DNA from: Rubrobacter_A sp965214435
Lineage (GTDB): Bacteria > Actinomycetota > Rubrobacteria > Rubrobacterales > Rubrobacteraceae
DNA length: 64,000 nt
Assembly (NCBI GenBank): GCA_965214435.1
Contig: OZ243960.1
Coordinates: 806,001 to 870,000 of the forward strand
Reading direction: 5' to 3'
Of the stretch, positions 23,766-33,159 are shown piece after piece. Below the pieces are notes generated by a model. That model ran no database searches and had not been told where the DNA came from. It was given only the letters and a program-made list of their open reading frames with translations. The translations under genes were made by a program, and so were the position numbers. Within the stretch, counting starts at the first letter, position 1, and every line of letters starts with the position of its first letter.

Positions 23766-25364
23766 CTACCGGAGAGTATTAACGAAGTAGTCCGGGTTTA
23801 GCGGCTCTCCGGTGGCCCGGAGCACGGTGGTCTGCCAGCCCTCGCGGGCGCCGGGGCCGAAGATGGACTCTTGCAGGTACCGCCCGGCGACCTCGTTCTC
23901 GTAGAATGGTCCGCGGGTGATGTAGCTTTCTATGTAGCTTCTTAGTTGGGCGGCGGTGAGGTGGCCGAGCACGTAGTTGTGATAGTAGACCGGCGCGAGG
24001 GCCACGTGCAGCTTGGCGGCCCAGTCCGGCTCGTCCCTGCCGGGTGGCCGCTCTACTAGCTGGAGCCTCTCGACTAGGTTCCACCACACGTCGTTCAAGT
24101 CCTCGCGGTCGGGGTTCGCGTAGAACTCCCTCTCGAAGTGGAACATCACCAGCGCCCAGCGGGTAAAGACCAGGCCCTCGGCCCGGCGGCGGTAGTCGAG
24201 GCCCGCCCGGACGTCATCCAGTTCCTCCGCCGGAACGCCGACCACGGAGGATAGCCAGCCCGGGTCCCCGGCCAGGGCGCCCATCATCAGCGCAATCGCC
24301 TCCGTCGTATTGATGTGGGCAATCGAACGCAGGAGATAGGGAAGCTTCGGGTTTACGTGCGCGTCGTAGGCGGCGTGGCCGAACTCGTGGAGCATCGTGT
24401 CCGCCCAGTAAGCGTCCGGCCGGACGTTCGCGAGCACCCGCACGTCGTAGGGATAATCCCGGCCGACCGTAAGACAGAAGGCGTGCTGGCTCTTGCCCTC
24501 TTTCTCGTAGAGGTCGCTCCGCGCGAAAACCCTCCGGGTGTCGAGCCCCAGCGCGTCGTAAGTCTTACGGGTCAGGGCTTCGAGGTCTTTGTCCCGGAAA
24601 AAGCGGTCCACGTCAACGCCTTCTTCCGGCGGCTCCTGGAAGAATGGGTCCGGCAGATGCCAGGGCATTACCTTTTCCACACCGAACTTCTCCCGGACCG
24701 AGGCGTCGAGGTCCTTTTTCAGGGCGCGGAATGGCGCGTCAGTGGCGGATTCCAGCCTTTCCATAATCTGGGTAAGCTCTCCGGCGTCTATTTCCTGGAG
24801 GTCCAGCGAGCGGTGGTAGTGGTCCGGGTAGCCGGCCTCCCGGGCGAGCCGGTTCCGCAGCCGGGCGAGCTCCCGCACGGTTCCTTCTACCTCGCGGCCG
24901 ACAGTCTTCGAGGCTTCCCAGGCTTCCCGGCGCAGACCATCGTCGCTTGAGGAACGCAGGATCTCCCGGACCTCGTTCTCCCCGACCTCTTTTCCGCGGA
25001 GGACGCCGCGGTGATTGCTGTAGACGGCGTTGGCTTCGGCCTCAAGGTTTTCGAGTCTCTCCAGGTCCTCCGGGTCTCCCTGAGCCCCGGCGAACATCCG
25101 GAAGAGGATCTCGACCTGCCGCGCTAGCAGCGGGCTCTCCAAAGACTCCCGCTCTTCGTACCAGCCCCGGACCTTCTCGTACTCCTCTTTGTCGGCAAAG
25201 AGCTTGTTGTACTCAAGGCCGGCCCGTACCAACTCTTGCTGGGCGTCTTCGGTGCCGGTGGTCGAGAGTTGCCACCAGGCTTCGCTCACGGCTTTCTCGA
25301 CCGGGGCGAGACGCTTCTCGAAGCCGGTCAGGTAGGACTGCAGGTCGGCGGCGGAGACGGTCAC
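23766..25364 (-). CDS. M2/M3-like zinc metallopeptidase
   Basis: A 532-residue gluzincin peptidase with the active site MLHEFGHAAYDAH, whose HEFGH binds zinc, and a downstream Glu in INTTEAIALMMG as third ligand. The long helical N-terminal half (about 1-240) and the RVLANVRPDAYWADT segment resemble bacterial M2 (angiotensin-converting-enzyme-like) or M3 oligopeptidases, which trim peptides of limited size. No signal peptide is present, so it is probably cytoplasmic. Its GTG start overlaps the stop of the J-domain gene (GTGA), so translation is coupled. I cannot separate M2 from M3 with certainty by eye. Confidence 0.85.
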   Translation of the reverse strand: MTVSAADLQSYLTGFEKRLAPVEKAVSEAWWQLSTTGTEDAQQELVRAGLEYNKLFADKEEYEKVRGWYEERESLESPLLARQVEILFRMFAGAQGDPEDLERLENLEAEANAVYSNHRGVLRGKEVGENEVREILRSSSDDGLRREAWEASKTVGREVEGTVRELARLRNRLAREAGYPDHYHRSLDLQEIDAGELTQIMERLESATDAPFRALKKDLDASVREKFGVEKVMPWHLPDPFFQEPPEEGVDVDRFFRDKDLEALTRKTYDALGLDTRRVFARSDLYEKEGKSQHAFCLTVGRDYPYDVRVLANVRPDAYWADTMLHEFGHAAYDAHVNPKLPYLLRSIAHINTTEAIALMMGALAGDPGWLSSVVGVPAEELDDVRAGLDYRRRAEGLVFTRWALVMFHFEREFYANPDREDLNDVWWNLVERLQLVERPPGRDEPDWAAKLHVALAPVYYHNYVLGHLTAAQLRSYIESYITRGPFYENEVAGRYLQESIFGPGAREGWQTTVLRATGEPLNPDYFVNTLR

Positions 25365-26227
25365 CGGCGGCTGCGGGCGTCGCGGCGGTTGCCGAGGTAG
25401 ATCACGACCAGCAAAACGGCTATCCCGACGGTTATGCCTTGCAGGAAACCTTCTAGCAGCCCTCCCTCATCCGGTATCGAGCCGTTGACCACGAGCCCGG
25501 CCACAAATACCAGGGCCACGGCCGCGTACCCGGCGGCCCGGAAGGCGAGGTAGGAGGCCACAAGCCCGGCGGCGGTGTATAAAAGAAACATAAAAGGCGA
25601 CAGCACCGTCATAAACGAGAAGATGCCCGGCGTGCCGTAACCGTCGGCCCACAGACCGAGCTGGCCGATTATGACGAAAGCCAGGAGCGAGGCCCCGAAT
25701 GCCGTGGCCCCGCTTTTTAGGGTTATGGGTTCCGGGTCAAAGTCCTGCGGCTCGTACCAGCGGGCCTCCCGGACCTGGTAACGTCCCCGGCTACGCCCCT
25801 GTCCTCGGCTTCGCCCCTGGCTACGCTGACCGCCCGAGCCTCTTCCGGAGCTACCGGAACTTTCCTGACGCCGAAACCTGCCGCGCAGACGCTCGCCGAA
25901 ACCGGCTCCTCCGGAACCTCCGCCGGAGTCGCGGTCGCGGCGTTTGTTTGACACCTCGTCTTCTAGCTGGCTCCAGTCTACGTCCGAGAGTCCGGCTAGT
26001 TGGTCGGCGGCGTGGGCCAGGTCTAGCGCCTCGTTGTGCTGGCGGCGGAGGTCGGGGTCCGAAAGGGTATTGTTGGCCTCCTGGAGCAGGGCGAAATCTT
26101 TCTCGCTACCACCCGGACGGTCCGGATGCCGCTCTTTGGCGAGTTGCCGGTAGGCGTTGCGTATCTCGGACTCGGAGGCCGTGCGGCTGACGCCCAAGAC
26201 TTCGTAGTAATTAGTCTGCTTTGCCAT
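25361..26227 (-). CDS. Membrane-anchored J-domain protein
   Basis: A 288-residue protein that begins with a J domain (NYYEVLGVSRTASESEIRNAYRQ, with the essential HPD motif in KERHPDRPGG). J domains stimulate DnaK ATP hydrolysis. The middle (about 85-165) is a Gly/Arg/Ser/Gln-rich disordered linker, and the C-terminus has about four or five transmembrane helices ending in a basic tail. There is no zinc-finger or substrate-binding DnaJ domain, so this is a type III J protein that would recruit DnaK to the membrane. It is translationally coupled to the downstream metallopeptidase, suggesting membrane protein quality control. Confidence 0.85.
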   Translation of the reverse strand: MAKQTNYYEVLGVSRTASESEIRNAYRQLAKERHPDRPGGSEKDFALLQEANNTLSDPDLRRQHNEALDLAHAADQLAGLSDVDWSQLEDEVSNKRRDRDSGGGSGGAGFGERLRGRFRRQESSGSSGRGSGGQRSQGRSRGQGRSRGRYQVREARWYEPQDFDPEPITLKSGATAFGASLLAFVIIGQLGLWADGYGTPGIFSFMTVLSPFMFLLYTAAGLVASYLAFRAAGYAAVALVFVAGLVVNGSIPDEGGLLEGFLQGITVGIAVLLVVIYLGNRRDARSRR

Positions 26228-26239
26228 CGTTGCTCTATT

Positions 26240-27430
26240 CTAACCCACCGTTTGGTCTCCGGCGCTACCGGACTCTCCGCCGGATAAAGCCAGCTGGATC
26301 TCCTCCCGGCACCACCCGTCTTGCTCGTACTCTAAAGCCTCCGCGAGCGCCGACAAGGCTTCCGGCCCCCTTATCTCCCCGAGTGCCCACGCCGCGTGCC
26401 CACGGACCAGCGGAGAAGGGTCCTCCAAACACCGGACGAGCGCCGGAGCCGCGCTGGAGAGCTTCAGGTTGCCGGCCGCCACACAGCAGTTGCGCAGGAT
26501 ACCCTCCCGTCCGGGACGTGTCAGCGGCGTGCCGGCAAAGCGTCTCTCGAACTCCGCCTCTTCCTGGATGCCTAACGTCTCGACTATGTCCAGGTACGGT
26601 CCGGCCCCGGACTCCTCGCTGAACTCCGGCCAGCGGCTCTTTTGGGCTTTGCGCTTGTTGTACGGACATACCTCCTGGCAGACGTCGCAGCCGAAGGCCC
26701 AGTCCCCGACTTTCGGACGTAGCTCGCGGGGTATCTCCCCGCGGTTCTCGATGGTGAGGTAGGAGATACATAACCGGGCGTCCACGACGCCGGGAGCTTT
26801 TATGGCGCCGGTCGGGCAGCGAGCCATGCAGCGGGTGCAACGCCCGCAGGTGCCCGTTCCGTGGGCATCCGGTTCTAACTCCAGGTCCAGGATCAGGTCC
26901 GCAATAAAGAAGAAAGACCCTACATCTTTGTTGATGATGCACGAGTTGCGCCCGAAAAACCCTAAACCCGCGTGCTGGGCGGCCGACCGCTCCAGAAGCG
27001 GCACCGCGTCGGTGAACCCCCGGGCTTTTATCCTGCACCCGAGCGCCGCCTCAAGCTCCTTGCGGAGCCGGAACAGCCGACCTTTTATGACCTCGTGGTA
27101 GTCCCGGCCCCAGGCGTACCGGGCCACCCGCCCGCCGCCTTCCGTATTCTCCGGATGATCGCCGGGGTAGTAGGAGACGCCCAAAGAGACGACGCTGCGG
27201 GCGCTCTTTTGCAGCCGGCGCGGCTCCGCCAGTAGCTCCGGTGGCCGGTGCATGTAGCCCATGTCGGCCGCCATCCCGGCCTCCTGCCACTGTTTCAACC
27301 GCTCGCCGCCGGCCCTGAGCGGTTCGGTACCCGTGATCCCGACCAGGTCGAAGCCCTCCGCCCGCGCCAACTTTTCCAGGACGCGCCGCGCTTCCGCGGG
27401 AGGAACTTGCTGTTCACCGTGGTCCGTCAC
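26240..27430 (-). CDS. queG: Epoxyqueuosine reductase
   Basis: QueG reduces epoxyqueuosine to queuosine in tRNA wobble position 34, using cobalamin and two [4Fe-4S] clusters. The sequence has the N-terminal domain (GFDLVGITGTEPL), the catalytic region around FGRNSCIINKDVGSFFFI, and ferredoxin motifs CGRCTRCMARCPTGAI and CDVCQEVCPYN. A C-terminal HEAT-like module (CLEDPSPLVRGHAAWALGEI) follows, as in full-length QueG proteins. At 396 residues the length is typical. The GTG start is 13 bases beyond the coding start of no other gene, and the J-protein gene follows after 12 bases. Other queuosine genes are not in the window. Confidence 0.95.
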   Translation of the reverse strand: MTDHGEQQVPPAEARRVLEKLARAEGFDLVGITGTEPLRAGGERLKQWQEAGMAADMGYMHRPPELLAEPRRLQKSARSVVSLGVSYYPGDHPENTEGGGRVARYAWGRDYHEVIKGRLFRLRKELEAALGCRIKARGFTDAVPLLERSAAQHAGLGFFGRNSCIINKDVGSFFFIADLILDLELEPDAHGTGTCGRCTRCMARCPTGAIKAPGVVDARLCISYLTIENRGEIPRELRPKVGDWAFGCDVCQEVCPYNKRKAQKSRWPEFSEESGAGPYLDIVETLGIQEEAEFERRFAGTPLTRPGREGILRNCCVAAGNLKLSSAAPALVRCLEDPSPLVRGHAAWALGEIRGPEALSALAEALEYEQDGWCREEIQLALSGGESGSAGDQTVG

Positions 27431-27478
27431 GGACCGGATTTTACATCTCGCGAAGACCGTTGAAGCGGCCCTTATTGG

Positions 27479-28576
27479 TCAACCGCTCCTAGACTTAGAG
27501 ATAAAGACCCTGCTTTTGCCTTTGCGCTTGGCTTCGTACATGGCCGCATCCGCGGGAGCCAGAAGTCCTGCGACATTGGATTTCGAGTCGGAGCTTACGG
27601 CCCCGGCGCTCATGCGAACTTCGAACCCTAGCCGCTTTTTCGAGGCTCTGGAGACCTCGCTTAGGATCCGACCAAAAAGTAGTCTGGCCTCCTCTGACCC
27701 GGCATCGGGCATGAGAACAACGAACTCTTCACCGCCGTAGCGGGCGACGGTATCGACTTTTCGGGAGAGGGTCTCAAAGACCTCTGCTACGAGCTTTAGC
27801 GCCTCGTCGCCGGTGAGGTGTCCGTAGAGATCGTTGACTTGCTTGAAGTTGTCTATATCTACAAACAGCACCGCGAAGGTGGAGCCGGAAATCCGGCTTC
27901 GCTGTAGTTCTTTTCCGAGTCTGCTCTCCAGATGCCGGCGGTTGGAGACCCCGGTCAGCCCGTCCACCTCAGTCTGCCGGAGGAGCTGCTGTTGACGCTG
28001 GTGCATGCCCTCCAGCTTTGACTCATGTTCCCTGCTAATCCGTTCTGCGAGCACCACCTGGCGCACCATGTATCCTGAAACCACCGTGAGTGCTACGTAA
28101 GTGGGAACCATTGTGGAAAAGTATTCCGTAAGTTCTCTGGCGTTCGGGTCGTAGAGTATTGGGGCCGCGCCCGCCAGAATGGTGGTGGCTACGCCGGGAA
28201 TGACCATCCGCGGAGGGAAGCACAGGGCGTAGTAAACCACTGCGAACGGATAGAGGATGTAAGCGAAGCTGTCCCAGCCGCCAGAGAAGTACGCCGTGAG
28301 GGTGATGACCGCTGTGCCGACCGCCGGGACCGTGAGAAATAGGTTGCGACTGAACCTCTGCCAGGGAAAAACGTAGAGGGTTATCACTAAGAAAACTGCT
28401 GCCGCCGCGATCGCGTTGACCGCCGTCCGGTTGATATTCGCTGGCTCTCCTGCGTCCGACACCCCGAGGTTAGCCGCGGCCAGCAGTACCAGGATGCCTA
28501 CGCTGTAGAGAAGAGCCCCTATGGATATGAGAGGTTTGTCTAGCCGAAGGGTTTCCTCCTCCCCAGCCTTTTTCAT
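27479..28576 (-). CDS. Membrane diguanylate cyclase (GGDEF protein)
   Basis: A 365-residue protein with an N-terminal block of about six transmembrane helices (about 15-190), a short coiled segment (REHESKLEGMHQRQQQLLR), and a C-terminal GGDEF domain. The domain is intact: EVDGLTGVSNRRHLE, FVDIDNFKQVNDLYGH and the active loop RYGGEEFVVL. The inhibitory site RKVD lies five residues before GGEEF, so product feedback by c-di-GMP is expected. There is no EAL domain. The membrane part resembles a 5TM/MHYT-like sensor of unknown signal. ATG 28576 has AAGGAG upstream. It stands alone between queG and the osmolyte genes. Confidence 0.93.
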   Translation of the reverse strand: MKKAGEEETLRLDKPLISIGALLYSVGILVLLAAANLGVSDAGEPANINRTAVNAIAAAAVFLVITLYVFPWQRFSRNLFLTVPAVGTAVITLTAYFSGGWDSFAYILYPFAVVYYALCFPPRMVIPGVATTILAGAAPILYDPNARELTEYFSTMVPTYVALTVVSGYMVRQVVLAERISREHESKLEGMHQRQQQLLRQTEVDGLTGVSNRRHLESRLGKELQRSRISGSTFAVLFVDIDNFKQVNDLYGHLTGDEALKLVAEVFETLSRKVDTVARYGGEEFVVLMPDAGSEEARLLFGRILSEVSRASKKRLGFEVRMSAGAVSSDSKSNVAGLLAPADAAMYEAKRKGKSRVFISKSRSG

Positions 28577-28768
28577 CGGGAATGGCTCCTTACGCTACCC
28601 GCCGGACACGTCCGCTGTCGGCCCCGCGCGGTCTTTATGCCTGAAGCCGGATACCAACTAGTTATCGTCTCAAAACGCTAAAACCTTTACTTGCGGGAGT
28701 TCCGCCGAGGGGAGGCGCTAGAACTTTTGAAACCGGTAAGAAAGCTCCACGGCTTTGACCTTCTCTGG

Positions 28769-29785
28769 TTACTCTATAAAGCCGTTCTCTCTGAGCCACC
28801 GTTCGGCGATGGTTTCTATAGAACTATCCTCGGACTGGGCGGCGGAGCTCAACTCTCGCAGGGTCTCGGTATCGAGCTTCTCGGAGATCGGGGCGAAAAG
28901 CTCCGCGAGTTGCGGGTAACGCTCCAGCGTCTCCTGGCGCATGGTGAGCGACGGGTTGTAGTGGGCGAAGAAATTTTCGTCGTCTTCCAGAAGTGTCAGG
29001 TCGAAGTCCGTGACGCGGCCGTTAGTCTTGAACACCGAGCCGAAGTTGCACTTCTCTCCTCTTGCGACGGCTTCATAAACCGTACCCTCCGGCAGCACGA
29101 ACACGTTTGCGTCCGGGAACTCGAAACCGTAGTGCTCTTCGAGGCCCGGCAGTCCGTCGGCCCTGTCGGAGAACTCAGGACCGGCGCACAAGGTGGCTTC
29201 CTCGGGGCGCTGCTCTACAAGCTGCTGGAGATCGGAGATAGTCTGCACGCCGAGATCTTCGGCGGTCTCCCCGCTCGCGGCCAGGACGTAGGTGTTATTG
29301 GCCGGCGCGGGCGGCAGCCACTTTATATTGTTCTCGCTCAGGTCCTGCTCGGCGACGGCTTCGTATTGTTCTTGAGCGTTCTGTATCGGGTCCGGCTGTG
29401 CGAGGTGGATCAACCATCCGGTACCGGTGTACTCCCAGTAGAGGTCTATGTCTCCGGTAACGAGCGCCTGGCGGACGGCCTCCGTACCGCCGAGGCCGGT
29501 GCGGTCGGCGGCGACCTCCGCGCCGGCCTCTTCCAGGGCCTGGACCGTGATCTCCCCGAGTATCTGCTGCTCTGTGAAGTTTTTGGAGCCAACGGCCAGG
29601 CGGGCCGTGTCCTGCGGACCGCCCAAATTAAACTTCTCGGAGATGACCTGCCCCCCGTACGCGCCGCCACTTCCTCCACCATTGCTACCTTCGCCGCTAC
29701 CGCCTGCGCCGCAGCCTCCGGCGAGGAGCGCCAGCCCGCCGAGGAAAGTAGCCAGCAGCAAAAACCTCTTGTGTACGGAATACAT
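28769..29785 (-). CDS. OpuBC/OpuCC-type osmoprotectant-binding lipoprotein
   Basis: A 338-residue substrate-binding protein for quaternary amines such as glycine betaine, choline or carnitine. A signal peptide ends in the lipobox LLAGGC, followed by a Gly/Ser linker; the binding domain starts LAVGSKNFTEQQILGEIT and includes DLYWEYTGTGW, both typical of the OpuBC/OpuCC/ProX group. I start it at ATG 29785, eight bases after the BCCT stop, rather than at an upstream in-frame start inside the transporter gene. No ABC permease or ATPase gene is near. Its partner by position is the BCCT carrier, which normally works without a binding protein. Confidence 0.92.
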   Translation of the reverse strand: MYSVHKRFLLLATFLGGLALLAGGCGAGGSGEGSNGGGSGGAYGGQVISEKFNLGGPQDTARLAVGSKNFTEQQILGEITVQALEEAGAEVAADRTGLGGTEAVRQALVTGDIDLYWEYTGTGWLIHLAQPDPIQNAQEQYEAVAEQDLSENNIKWLPPAPANNTYVLAASGETAEDLGVQTISDLQQLVEQRPEEATLCAGPEFSDRADGLPGLEEHYGFEFPDANVFVLPEGTVYEAVARGEKCNFGSVFKTNGRVTDFDLTLLEDDENFFAHYNPSLTMRQETLERYPQLAELFAPISEKLDTETLRELSSAAQSEDSSIETIAERWLRENGFIE

Positions 29786-29792
29786 GCGGTGT

Positions 29793-31415
29793 TTACCCTT
29801 CAGGATTGGTCTGGCGGGCATTCCGGGCCTTGTTAGCCAGCCGACCCCGGATGTCGTCGGAGGCCCGCTTCGAGTCCTCCGCGCTCTCTTGCTGGACCTC
29901 TTCGGAGAGCCCCAGGTACAGGGAGAAGCACATGGCGATCATAACGACCGCGAACGGTATGGCGGCTATGATGGCTACTTTCTGCAGGGCGTCGAGCCCG
30001 CCGGCCAGGAGCAGAACCGCTGCGAACGAGGCTATGATGGCTCCCCAGGTGAGCTTGACCGCCGTTTTCGGGTTGAGGACACCGCCCGTGGACATGCTGC
30101 CTAGAACGAAAGACGCCGAGTCCGCCGAGGTAATAAAGAAGATGCTCACCAGGAAAATGGCGATCAGCGAGGTGATGATCCCCAGCGGGAGCTGGTCGAA
30201 GGTCACGAACAGCGCCGTCGCCACGTTGTCCTGAACGGCCGTGGTTATCTCCGTGCCGCCGTTGCGGACCAGGTTGAGCGCGGTGCCCCCGAGGGCCGAG
30301 AACCAGAAGAAGCTCACCGCGCTCGGCACGAGCAACACGGCGATGACGAACTCCCGGATCGTACGTCCCCGCGAGATGCGGGCGATAAACGCCCCGACAA
30401 ACGGGCTCCAGGCGATCCAGGTCGCCCAGTAGAAGAGCGTCCAGTTTTTCGCCCAGGCGCTATCGGAGTCGAACACGTTCTGCTGGAAGCTCATCGGTAT
30501 AACGGAGGCTATGTAGCTCCCGGTAACCTGGGTAAAGGTGTTGATTATGAACACCGTCGGCCCGAGTATGAACACGAAGAGCAGCAGGCAGCCGGCCAGA
30601 ACCATGTTGATGTTGCTCAGGTAACGGATACCCTTGCCGATGCCCGTGATCGCCGAGATCATAAAGCACACCGTTATGATGGCTATGATAATGATCTGCA
30701 CCACGGCGCTGTTGGGTACCTCAAAGAGGTAGTTCAGCCCGCTGTTGACCTGCAACGCGCCCAGCCCCAGCGAGACGGCGACGCCGAACAGAGTGGCGAG
30801 GATCGCCAGTATATCTATGGCCTTCCCGATGGGTCCGTCCACCCGGTCTCCGAGCAGCGGCCGGAAGACGGAGCTTATAAGCCCGCCCTGCTCGCGCCGG
30901 AAGTTGAAGTACGCCAGGGCGAGGGCGACCACGGCGTACACCGCCCACGGGTGCAGCCCCCAGTGGAAGAACGAGTAGCGCATCGACAGCCGGGCAGCCT
31001 CCGCGCTCTCCGGCTCCGCCATCCCGTAAGGAGGTGTAGCGAGGTGGGATACCGGCTCGCCCACCCCCCAAAAGACCAGACCGATGCCCATCCCGGCGGC
31101 GAACAGCATCGCGAACCAGGACAGCCGCCCGAACTCCGGCCGTTCGTCGTCCTTGCCGAGCCGGATATTCCCGAAGCGGCTGAAAGCCAGGTAGAACGCG
31201 AATACCAGAAACAGCGTGGTCGCTATCAGGTAGAGCCAGCCGAAGTTAGATAGCGTGTAACCCAGTACGGATGAGGTAACCGCGGAGAGATTGTCGTTGA
31301 ACAAGACCCCCCAAAGGACAAACGCTACCGAAATGACGACCGAAACATAAAACACCACCCCGATCTGAGACGAAAGTCGCCGCTCCAACCTGATCTCCTT
31401 CCGTGATCGCTCCAC
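29793..31415 (-). CDS. BCCT family betaine/carnitine/choline transporter
   Basis: A 540-residue secondary transporter with about 12 transmembrane helices. Family marks include the helix-3 glycine stretch FAAGMGIGLVFWGVGEP and the helix-8 signature FYWATWIAWSPFVGAFIARI with SRGRTIREF. The N-terminus is short and the C-terminal tail is charged and of moderate length (VQQESAEDSKRASDD), where BetP senses osmotic stress. It should import glycine betaine or a related osmolyte with sodium or proton. The gene is followed directly by an OpuBC-type binding lipoprotein in the same transcript, an unusual pairing. Confidence 0.95.
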   Translation of the reverse strand: MERSRKEIRLERRLSSQIGVVFYVSVVISVAFVLWGVLFNDNLSAVTSSVLGYTLSNFGWLYLIATTLFLVFAFYLAFSRFGNIRLGKDDERPEFGRLSWFAMLFAAGMGIGLVFWGVGEPVSHLATPPYGMAEPESAEAARLSMRYSFFHWGLHPWAVYAVVALALAYFNFRREQGGLISSVFRPLLGDRVDGPIGKAIDILAILATLFGVAVSLGLGALQVNSGLNYLFEVPNSAVVQIIIIAIITVCFMISAITGIGKGIRYLSNINMVLAGCLLLFVFILGPTVFIINTFTQVTGSYIASVIPMSFQQNVFDSDSAWAKNWTLFYWATWIAWSPFVGAFIARISRGRTIREFVIAVLLVPSAVSFFWFSALGGTALNLVRNGGTEITTAVQDNVATALFVTFDQLPLGIITSLIAIFLVSIFFITSADSASFVLGSMSTGGVLNPKTAVKLTWGAIIASFAAVLLLAGGLDALQKVAIIAAIPFAVVMIAMCFSLYLGLSEEVQQESAEDSKRASDDIRGRLANKARNARQTNPEG

Positions 31416-31592
31416 CGAAGTCCCGGAGAAGCATGAAGCATTACGAATCCACGGAGGTTACCATATCGTACTTCGCATTGCAAATCGCTAGTCTGGAGCT
31501 ACTTAGTAGCGAGCTTCCCGATTTTAGCCCCTCGATAAGGGGTATGATCTCACCTGAAAGGCAGATGCAAAACGGGTAGAGGAGCACTAAAC

Positions 31593-32987
31593 ATGGTTAT
31601 GTCTACGGTAAACCCGGCGACGGGCGAGGAGTTGGAGTCGTTTGAGACTCTGAGCGAGGAGCAGGTTTCCGAAAAGCTGCAACTCGCCGCCGACGCTTTC
31701 CGAGAGTACAGAAATACCTCGTTCGCCGACCGGGCGCGCTGGATGACGCGGGCGGCGGAGATACTCGAAGAGGAGCAGGAGGAACTCGGGCGGCTGGCGA
31801 CGCTTGAGATGGGCAAGACGTTTGTCTCCGCCAAAGGCGAGGCGGTCAAGTGTGCCCGCGGCTGCCGCTACTACGCGGAGAATGCCGAGCGATTCCTGGC
31901 CGACGAGCCGGCCGAGATAGAGAAAGCATTCGTCCGCTACCAGCCGATAGGGCCAGTACTGGCGATCATGCCGTGGAACTTCCCGTACTGGCAGGCGTTC
32001 CGCTTCGCGGCCCCGACGCTCATGGCCGGGAACGTCGGCCTTCTTAAACACGCCTCAAACGTGCCGCAGTGCGCCCTGGCTATAGAGGACGTTCTGCACC
32101 GGGCGGGCTTTCCGGAGGGCGCTTTCCAGACGCTCCTCGTCAGTTCGAGTCAGATACCGGACATCTTGGACGACCCGCGGGTAAAGGCGACGACCCTTAC
32201 CGGCAGCACCCCGGCCGGCCAGCAGGTCGGCAGCCAGGCCAGCCAGAATATTAAAAAGAGCGTCCTGGAGCTTGGCGGTAGCGACCCGTTCGTCGTGATG
32301 TCGTCGGCGGACCTCGACGCGGCGGTCGAGAACGCTGTCACCTCCCGGACTTTGAACAACGGCCAGTCGTGCATCAACGCCAAGAGGATCATCGTCGCCG
32401 AGGAGATAGCCGACGAGTTTGAGCGCCGCTATACCGAGAAAATGGGTGCTTTAAAGGTCGGGGACCCGATGGACGAGGATACCCAGGTAGGCCCGCTCGC
32501 CATGCCCTCCATCCTGGAGGAGGTCGAGGATCAGGTAAAGCGTCTGGTAGAGTCCGGCGCCCGCGTCCTCGTTGGCGGCGAGCGGCCGGATCTGCCGGGT
32601 AACTTCTACCTGCCGACCGTGGTAACCGACGTCCCGACGGACGCGCCGGTCTACCGCGAGGAGATCTTCGGCCCCGTCGCCTCTTTTTTCCGGGTCCGGG
32701 ACCTCGACGAGGCGATCTCCCTCGCCAACGACACGGACTTCGGGCTCGGCGCGAGCGCCTGGACCACCGACGAGTCCGAACGGAGACGCTTCGTGAACGA
32801 GCTCGACGCCGGTATGGTCTACATTAACCGCATGGTCGAGTCCACACCCGAGGTACCGTTCGGCGGTGTAAAGGACTCCGGCTACGGCCGGGAGCTCTCC
32901 CACTATGGCATCCACGAGTTCGTGAACGTTAAAACCGTCTGGGTCGAGGAGCCGGAGACGGACTCCGGCGGCGGTGGCGTAGAGTAG
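31593..32987 (+). CDS. NAD(P)-dependent succinate-semialdehyde-type aldehyde dehydrogenase
   Basis: A 464-residue aldehyde dehydrogenase of the Sad/GabD-like subfamily. It has the cofactor-binding MPWNFPYWQAFRF and TGSTPAGQQV regions, the general base Glu in LELGGSDPF, and the catalytic Cys in NNGQSCINAKR. The conserved N-terminal phrase TVNPATGEE is present. The best guess is oxidation of succinate semialdehyde to succinate in GABA or polyamine breakdown, but closely related enzymes act on other short aldehydes. ATG 31593 has AGAGGAG upstream; ATG 31599 is an alternative. A strong hairpin follows the stop. Confidence 0.9.
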   Translation: MVMSTVNPATGEELESFETLSEEQVSEKLQLAADAFREYRNTSFADRARWMTRAAEILEEEQEELGRLATLEMGKTFVSAKGEAVKCARGCRYYAENAERFLADEPAEIEKAFVRYQPIGPVLAIMPWNFPYWQAFRFAAPTLMAGNVGLLKHASNVPQCALAIEDVLHRAGFPEGAFQTLLVSSSQIPDILDDPRVKATTLTGSTPAGQQVGSQASQNIKKSVLELGGSDPFVVMSSADLDAAVENAVTSRTLNNGQSCINAKRIIVAEEIADEFERRYTEKMGALKVGDPMDEDTQVGPLAMPSILEEVEDQVKRLVESGARVLVGGERPDLPGNFYLPTVVTDVPTDAPVYREEIFGPVASFFRVRDLDEAISLANDTDFGLGASAWTTDESERRRFVNELDAGMVYINRMVESTPEVPFGGVKDSGYGRELSHYGIHEFVNVKTVWVEEPETDSGGGGVE

Positions 32988-33007
32988 TCCCGCCGCATAT
33001 GAACATT

Positions 33008-33055
33008 CTCGCTGGCGCCCGGTGAAACTTGTTGCTGACGCCGGGCGTTCGCGAG
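33008..33055 (+). terminator. Long GC hairpin after the aldehyde dehydrogenase
   Basis: CTCGC (33008-33012) and CGCCCGG (33016-33022) pair with CCGGGCG (33041-33047) and GCGAG (33051-33055), with a 3-by-3 internal region that can form G-U pairs. An AT-rich stretch (GATATATTTAA) follows. It probably ends the aldehyde dehydrogenase transcript. Confidence 0.6.
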
Positions 33056-33159
33056 GATATATTTAACTACATGAATTTAGAGGCTCACACCCGATTTTTA
33101 GCAGTACCCGAGTGGTCTCTTGCTACAGGCCTTTCCGACCCGGCGAAAGAGGGCTAGAG

